Shown: piece by piece, positions 36,301-45,300 of the stretch
Position numbering within the stretch: the first letter of the stretch is position 1
Layout of the letters: each line of letters begins with the position of its first letter
Assembly: GCA_032622095.1 (NCBI GenBank)
Contig: CP136065.1
Span: forward strand, 115,299,195 to 115,363,194
DNA length: 64,000 bases
Source: Siphonodentalium dalli
Lineage: Eukaryota; Mollusca; Scaphopoda; Gadilida; Siphonodentaliidae
Reading direction: 5' to 3'
Notes under the pieces: model-generated
Databases searched by the model: none
What the model saw: only the letters and a program-made list of their open reading frames with translations
Told to the model about the DNA's origin: nothing
Made by a program: the position numbers and the translations under genes

Positions 36301-39300
36301 TTTTCGTACCATCGCCCTAACAATGCCTATATATTAAAAACCCAGTCTGCACACAATAAACGTAACCTAAAAACAATCAAGTTAATTCGGCCATCTTCAT
36401 CATATAATCTGTCACTACATCCAGGGGTGATAGGAAGACAGTCAGCCATGACTATTTCACCCCTAGCAATATACATGTATAGTCTATTAATATTATATTT
36501 ATTTGTAATTGTACTTTCCATGTATGTGTATTGTAAATAAAAATTATCCTATCCTATCCTTCCCCAATTATGAAGTATTGTACATTAGTTGGATTTTGAA
36601 CATAGAACGTTTGATAAGTTAAGATGCGAGACAATAAGGCATAGATTATATGATAACTTCATGAAACTGAGGTCAAACACTGTGGGCGTAGCTTGTGTGA
36701 ATATAAAGTGAATATTAATTGCTTTTGCAGGAAGTTATTGATTGGTCAAGCAACGCATCATTTGATGCGCAAGTGATTTCATTGGCTAGACTCCTCCCAT
36801 TTGAAATAATTTTAACCATAAGAGTACCTAGACCATAAGTTGATTGAAATGAAACATGGTCTAGTTTTAACAAGACTGATGTCATGGCAATGGAATTCTT
36901 TTACTGAACATCAACAAGCGGCTTGAGTATTTTTTAACCCATTCTTTACTAAATGAATTTTCCAATCAGTTATAAAAGTATACTATGGAATGGTCTTTTA
37001 TTCATTCGGAGGGGTGTTAGGATAATAAGAGCAGACAACAGATAATACAAGTATTACACGTCCTATTTATTGGAGGGAAATGCTCAGATAACAAGTTCAA
37101 CAAATGATCTACAGGTCATTATTATATGAACATTTCCGAAGGAAACTTGTTAATGAGCATTTAGTATAGAATGGCTGTATACTGGAGTAACAGTTTATCC
37201 CCGCTTGGTATCTTGTGATAGATACGAATAGTTCAGATGTGAATAGAATTATGTAGAGGAAGAAATTGTTCAACCACAACAAACCTATAAAATTAAATTA
37301 TTAATTTATTAAATCTTATCTGAAACTTATTTGTCATCCAAATGAACTAACAGTCTAAAACTATGTAACATTTATACTTCACAGTACTGTGTCATCAGGT
37401 CTAAATGCTTTATCAGCAGTTATTCTGGAGGATTTGGTAAAACCTTTATGCTGTAAAACACTCTCAGATAGATCAGCAACCAATGTCTCAAAGCTTATAG
37501 GCAAGTATTAAAAAAATCGTACATTTTATTCGGATAGGTCATATAGAAAGGTGATTTTAACACGTTGACTGCCAGCTACGAGTTAACTTGTGCTTTTTGC
37601 ATGTAATTAAATGGGAGTCGGCAGTCAATGTGTTAAAGGGGTACCGTACACAAAATCCGGCCATTTATGGGACTATCTCCTTTTATACTCAAAGTAATAT
37701 ATGCAGCAAATGAATGAATGTGAGCCATGGATTAGTGTAAAATACACTCATGTGCTCTATGAAAATGCAAGCAACATGGTAATTATAATGAAAATGAATT
37801 TATGACTGGAGTCATAAATTCATTTTCATAAACATTACCATGTTGTTTGCAATCATGGACAGATTTTGTGTACAGTACCACTTTAAGGCACTCAGTGAAC
37901 CATTGTGACATTTTAAGATTCTAAGACATATAATAGCAACATATTTTCCCCTTCTTTTGACAATCAGTACTGTTTCCAATTGTTTTTCTGGCAAAATGTA
38001 AAGTAAAGCCTACCCCCCCCCCCCCCCCCATGATCACACAGGAAAACATCACTGGTTAACATCCCTTCAGAGATTTATGTTAGCCCCATGCTCTTGCAAA
38101 TATGATAGTATAGGATCGGATATTTTATTTTTTCAATATATAAACCTCATTATTACAGAATAAATTTAAGAGTCACATTATATTGTATGTTTGAGAGAGT
38201 GGCATAGTCAGGCTAGACTGAACCCTGTAAACTAGATGGCTCTGTATTAGATCAAAATATAATGTTTTAAGTGCACTACCGATAAAGAAATGTTTAACCT
38301 TATTGATGTGGTATATGGTGTTCACCATTTTTTAACTTATAGGAGATACATATTTTTTTAAAGTCAGGTTTTCATCTATTTGGATTCCTAAGAATTTTGT
38401 GAAGGATTCGTGTCCAAAATTTTCTCTATATAGTTCCATATATAGTCATCATTATTCTCTGGATGTATTAACGTATAGTTGCTTTATTAGTACTAATTAC
38501 TAGCTTATTGCTACATCACAAAGAAAATAAGTTGCGTAACCTATTATTCACATAACATTCCATAAGAAATCCATTGATATCCGGGTATGATAAGATATCC
38601 ATGGTTGTCGAATTTGACATATTGTTAAGGTAAATTTAAAATATTATCGGTCCAAGATATATCCTGCTGTACATTGATATGTTGTAGTTTGAAATTGTTT
38701 TACATATTTACAACTTCGCTCAATTATATTGTAATTAGTTCATTAGTTATCTAAGTTTACTCCTCATCTATATTCTAACTCTAGGTGTGGTATTTGGAGC
38801 AGGTTGTCTTGGTATGACTTACGTAGCTTCAAAACTAGGTGGAATTTTACAGGTAAATTTTCAACTATGGGATCATTTTCTAAAATGTTATGATTCATCA
38901 GTGCTTCTTGTGCAACAAACTGTTGATGAAGACCCAGAAGTTTATGGCTATATATTTTCCACTGTCAACAAATCTGGATTTCGTTATCTATCCATTACAG
39001 TTTGGAACTAGTATTTAATACAAATACACCATTTGGAAACAAAAAGTGCCTCATAATATACTGGTCTTGGAATAACTGAAGATGGTCTGATATTTCTTGA
39101 CTTTATGTAACTGATATAATGTCCGATAGATGTATGGAATTGCATCTTGCTGTTTTATTTTATAATTTTGAATCCATTTGCAAAATCACATACAGTAATG
39201 CCCTAAATAATTGACTCCTTAACCACAGCAGAATTATGGGTAACTTTTCAGGATTTAGTCGGAATTATGGCTTGTTGCCATTCATCGGAAAGCTCTCGCT

Positions 39301-42300
39301 GTACACTATATTTAATTTTCCAGGCAGCATTGTCAATACATTCGATAGTGGCAGGCCCGATGTTAGGAGTCTTCTCTCTCGGGATGTTTTTCCCTTGGGC
39401 AAACAAATGGGTAAGTCTCAAAAAACCACAAATTAATTAAAAAGTTTTAGGCTATAATTTGAAAAGAACATCATAGACATATCTTAACTCTTGGATTCAA
39501 AAGTTAAGGATCTTCACAAAGTAATAATATGTCTGCCAAAGGATTTAGTAATAAATCCAATAAATGTGGACTGCAGGTAAAACCGAAGATGGCCACTGAG
39601 GATGGGAACACATGCAGGTACAACCACATGATCACTAACAAATCAAAAAGGTCTTATGAATCCAGTGTCAATGTACTTGCATGTGCAGACAAAGTACATG
39701 CACATCTGATTTTCTTCATTGTTACACAAGAAGACATTTTGGACACACAAGAACTCAAAACTTGCTCTACCGGTATCAACAACACCTTCAATTCCCTGTT
39801 TAGTCACCCATCCAAGAACTAAGTAAACTAGAGGGTGTGACTGTCCCAATGGGACTACGGATACTAAGATGTTTCACATGTCAGTAAACATTTAGTTAAA
39901 ATAATAAAATAACAGTTCCCAATGCAGGTGTACAACCATAACCCTAATCTTAAACCTATTGACCGAAAAATGTAGGAATAAAAGCTTGGACAAAATTATG
40001 TATGTTGCGAAAAAATTTCTAAGTTGTAAAAGGGGAATAACTCCACCAAAAAATGTCGGACAGACGTCATAATCGCAGGTGCACAGGTTCCCATGGTACT
40101 AAATATCAGTGCCAAGATTAAAAAACATTGACCGAAAAATGTAGGAATAAAAGCTCGGACAAAATTATGAATGTTGCAAAAAAAGTTTCTAAATAAAAAA
40201 AAGGGGGATAACTCCACCAAAAAATGTCGGACAGACGTCATAATCGCAAGTGCACAAGTTCCCATGGTACTAAATATCTGTGCCACGTTTTAAAAAAATT
40301 GACTGAAAAATGTAGGAATAAAAGCTCGGACAAAAGTATACATGTTGTGAAAATTTTCTAAGTCGAAAAAGGGGGGATAACTCCACTAAAAAAAGTCCAA
40401 CAGACGTCATGATCGCAGGTGCACAGGTTCCCATGGTGGTTGATGTCAGTGCCAAGTTTCACGGAAATTAATAAAAAAACGACTGAGAAAAACTCCGGAC
40501 AAATTTGTATACTCCAGTATACCCCCCTAACTTCGTTGCGGGGGGTATAAAAAATAACAGATATGGCACAGTAGCCATATATACACAATAGAGACCTTAA
40601 AATGTGCATATAGTGTCCTAAGTGCGACGTCGGAATACAGTGGCCATTTGAGATTTTTTTTTTTTGGGGTCGCTTCAGTGGCCGTGTGTTATTGACGTCC
40701 GACTTTGAGTCGCAGGGCACACTCGGCGTCATGGGCCGTGGTTTCGAATCCCACCCAATCCCAAAACTTACATTTGCTTCTAAGAATATAAGGTTTTTAT
40801 TAAATATGTTAAAGAAAGGCCTGCAGACACCCATTACCATATCATGTAATCTAGATTTACACACACACTATGATTTATCATTGCTTTCAGGGTGCATTCA
40901 CTGGAGTCATCACAAGCTTGCTCTTCACGGGGTGGATCAACATCGGATCCTTAACATCCAACCTACCAAAGCAGACCCTGCCGGTTCAAATTCATGGATG
41001 CAACTGGAATCTTACCAACACAGCTGAACTCACAACTATAAATAGCTCTCTACTAACCAGTGCATTCATTTCATCAACTCAAAGCATAATGACAAATATG
41101 AGTACAACGACTGAAAGTCTCTTAATTTATCCTCCAACCCGACCACTGTGAGTATATAGTAAAGATTGAATCAAATGTAGCAAGTGCGACGCCCTGACAC
41201 TCAGTTTATAGAGTGGGCAATTCTAAATATTTATATGGACGGAAATGTTTTTTATTGTGTAAATCCATACTATCTGGGCTGCAAACATACCAAACACAAC
41301 CAAATTTGATGATCCATGTCCAAGTTACAAGCGGAAATTTTCAAAAGGACACAAAATTTAGAAATTTCCAAGTCAAACTAGAGATGGGCTTGTCCCAGAT
41401 GGGACTAAGTAATACCCCCCATATTCAAAATGTTATTTTCTAAGTCGAAAAAGGGGGGATAACTCCACCAAAAAAAGTCTGACAGACGTCATAATTGCAG
41501 GTGCACAGGTTACCATGGTGGTTGATGTCTGTGCCAAGTTTCACAGATAATTATCATAAAATGACTGAGAAAAACTACGGACAAAATTGTGTCCACAGAC
41601 GGACGGACAAGCTGATACCAGTATACCCCCCCCCCCACAACTCGTTGCGGGGGGGTATAACAAGGGCTGTAACTCTGGTAATAATGGTTGGACGAATCCC
41701 ATAGCATGTGGGTATCCATTACCGCATGCTGTGCTATCACCACACCAAAGTGCAACTGTATCTGATGTTCCACGCCAGAATTAAAAGCTGAACAATTTGT
41801 ACCGAGACAAGGGCCGTAACTCGGGTCAAAATGAATGGACAAAACCTGTAGTTAGTCGGTATCCTTCCCTGAACTGTGCTCTCACCATACCACAGCACAA
41901 CTGAATCTGATGATCCCTGCCCAAGTTCCAAACAGAAATGTTATTTCGGTCAGAAAATTAACAAATTTCCAAGTCACAACAAGGGCCGTGACTTTGGTAG
42001 AAATGGATGGACAAAACACGTAGTATGTGGGTATCCTTTCCCTCAAGCTGTGCCATCACCCTACCAAAGCACAACCAAATCCTATGATCGATGCCCGTGT
42101 TACAAGCAGAAATGTTATGTATGGACACAAAATTCACAAATTTCCAAATCAAACAAGTGCTGTAACTCTTATACAAATTAATGGACGAAATGCGTAGTAT
42201 GTGGGTATCCTGTCCCCCAATCTGTTCTATCACCATCCCATCCCAAAGGATAACAACATCTGATAAATAACACCCGAGTTACAAGCTGATATGTTCCTCA

Positions 42301-45300
42301 GCTATATGCCTCCAACCTCCTAGGGGGGGGGGGGGGGGGTTATAATAGAGGTGGCCTTTTGGAACATTGGCTTATTTTAAGAACAAAGAAGTCAAATTCT
42401 TGCAAAAATTGACTCCAACTGGACAATGACCTGCGAGTTCTCAAAAACAAACCACACACCAAATATCAAGATATTTTTCTTTTGAAGATTGCTCAAGTTA
42501 TCATTTAGAAAAGCAAATAAGGCTCATGTCAGTCATTGAACCATCACATAATTAGAACTTGACCTGTGTTTTCTGATCTGTAAAAGCATTTACCAAATAT
42601 CAAGAATTTTTTTTAGGTGATCATCTGAAAAAAAAATTAAAAAAAATTATTTCTGAGCCGAAAAAGGGACATAAATTTGTCAAAACTCATCAGGCTGTGA
42701 CCATTTTTGAACTTGCGTTTTCTCAGATATGAACAAGAAATTCTGTTTAATATTGCTCAAGTAATCATCCGACCATCCCGAATGGATGGAAGCATACAGA
42801 GTTACTATAATAGTCCTTGAATTTATAACCAGTCATTGCTTTTGCTATGTCACTCATTTTTTACTGCCATCGGTGTAGCGAGATGTTCCCTAATTGCAAT
42901 TATTTGTGTGTGTTCTCTCATATTCAATTTTGCTATGCCAAGTGTCATTTACTTCACAAGCTACAAGTGGAACCTCTCTATTAAAACTCTTACTTTCAGT
43001 GTTGGAGTTGAGAACTTATATGCACTTTCATACCTGTGGTATGCACCTATAGCCTACATCATTGTTATGTCAGTTGGAATGCTAGTCAGCTTTATCACAG
43101 GTAAATATAGTTGAGAGCAGTCATTGTATTTACCATAATCCACATATAACAATTCTAATCTTCTACTTTTCTCAGAGGTCAGCGCACAACAAACATTTCT
43201 CAGTGACCTGCATCAATCTAAGATAAATGTTTCTTGAACATGCCACTTTACTCCATCTAGATTCTATAGTATGTTGTGGCAAAACATTGTTAATTATGTG
43301 CTATAAATGATAAAACATCACAGCCTTTTACTGCATGAAAACAGACAGAAAACAAGCAAGGGATCTTAACTTCTATAAGAACAGAATCGGTCTTAAATGC
43401 CCAAATAAGGCATTTATTTTGTGCAGGTTGAGGACAATCCCAACAATTGTGATAGAGTATGCCATCATATTAATCGATCAGTTAGAGAAATACTTAATTC
43501 GTCAGTTTTTGAAACTTTCAAATGTGGATCTCTCTGTTGACAAATCGATGGGCCAAAATAGACTCGAGGACAATTTACATATTTACAATTATACAGGAAT
43601 AACCTGACACTCTCAGTAGAGCCCGAAGCCGCCATCGCACGCCGCCGCCGCCAGCCATATTGGCCACAAGCCGCTGTCTGCCATATTATCTCTTACGCCA
43701 GCCACATGAAAAAATCTCCGCCACCAGAATTGTCAAATCGGTTTGTATGTCAAGGACAACTTTATTGTGAATCGCAAAGAACTAAACCGTATTGCCCAAT
43801 ATATGGAGACGGCATGGTTGTTATTTTATCAGAACACCCGGCCTCTCAATGTGGAAGAGACTATTCCAGTGCATGCTTTCATATAACTGAATGGGAGAAT
43901 CCATTCAGTATTGAAAGGGTTAAAATATATTTCGACACGACTCAGTCTCAGACATCGCTGGCATTTGTCAATATATGCACATAACCTGTAGAAGAGAATA
44001 GAAAATAGTTCGAAATATTATAGCATTACTATCGGATTCATCATTCAATGATGCATGCATATATCGCCAGATGCCAGTGATGATAGCAGTCTGAACTCGG
44101 TAAGTCGACAGAAGTCCCAATGTAACTTATACCGATTACATCCTTCATGTATTTTCGCCATAATGGTAAAGCCAACACCAAAAGAGCACATGTGCTCTGG
44201 GATTCTACGGGTTCACCACAAACGCTAAAACAATCGAGGCCTATAACCAGGGATTAGGAACAATTCGGAAATGCAAATAGGCTGAATGATAACGTCTCAG
44301 CCGGCTGAGCCGCCATATTTCGTCAGCCACAAACGTCGCGACTGAGCCGGCTTAGCCAGCAAACCAGCCACAATATTGGTTGAGCCAGCCACGAAAACTA
44401 TTTGTCGTGGCTTTGGGGTCTAACTCTCAGAGATGATGAAATTAACTCGTTTGGGACGTGATTCTTTTGAGAAAACATTACTCAGACGAGATTACTTTTA
44501 TATCATTTTATAGCAATTTATGCGTTTTATTCAATGTTGCAGATGGGTCAGACCATTTGTCATGGCCGAACTCTCTGCGTGACAACTCATACTATATGGG
44601 CAATCATCCATAGTCTATAAATCTTCTAGAAATTTTGGGTAGATGCCACCAAATTGCGACCGGTTGCCATAGCAACCTATTTTCGGACATTTATGCGTTT
44701 GGGGGCTGTAATTTCGCTATATGACATTTTGAATCAAATTTAAATCATTTCGAAGTTAAATGTTCTTCCTAGACCCCTCACTGAGTGATCGGCCTATATT
44801 GAATACATGTTACTTATGCAAAAAACATTTAATTATAAAAGAATCATTCGCTGATAGCAAGTGCATTAAATGGGAAATGGATATATCCGTTTCCCATCCT
44901 GTAGGTAATGTTTTGGGAAACAGATATATCCGTTCCCGTCCTAAACGAGTTAACAAATTGGTGAATTCATTTGGTTAGAAAAAACTTTTGTGCAAATACT
45001 GCAACTCATTTTGAGACTCAATCATTCCATGACTGAGATTCATTTGTGACTATTCTATTTATAGTTATTGTTTCTTATCTGAAAAAATTTAGATAACAAA
45101 TTTACTGCTGTGGCAATTTCAGGCTTCAACAAAGTGGAAGACATTGATCCGAAGCTTGTATGTCCTATCTTCGATATCATCTGTCCATATTTGCCCAAAC
45201 GCTGGCTTGAAAAGCTACATTTTGGAGTGGATCACACAGGAGTAAGTACATCAGTTGAATGACCGGTATTATATGGTTGAGTTGCAACTTGTGTAGCTTA

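Larger units (their letters stand above)
37501..38784 (+). other. SLC5 intron g (GC-AG) with two abutting TTAA elements
   Basis: Holds two TTAA mini-elements (37561-37632 and 37637-37882) and a C17 run (38013-38029). Nothing was recognised from 38030 to 38784. Confidence 0.75.
39411..40890 (+). other. SLC5 intron i; F5 element and SINE-like copy
   Basis: The F5 element occupies 39828-40550 and a SINE-like copy 40668-40800. 39411-39827 shows nothing certain; the 39529-39822 ORF has no recognised homology. Confidence 0.65.
41148..42999 (+). other. SLC5 intron j; F5 and F6 repeats
   Basis: 41378-41660 F5 short copy; 41661-42345 F6; 42346-42800 very degraded units of similar type ('accaaatatcaagaatttt', 'gctcaagttatcat'). 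Polypyrimidine and acceptor TACTTTCAG precede exon k. Confidence 0.65.

Noticed and set aside
36292-36540. 82-codon ORF with one membrane-like segment
   Set aside because: It ends in a retroposon-like tail (AATAAAAATT plus ATCCT repeats), so it is more likely the 3' end of a mobile element in an intron.
40739-40754. tRNA gene suggested by the T-loop-like GGTTTCGAATCCCACC
   Set aside because: No matching acceptor, D-arm or anticodon stem can be folded; better explained as a SINE B box.
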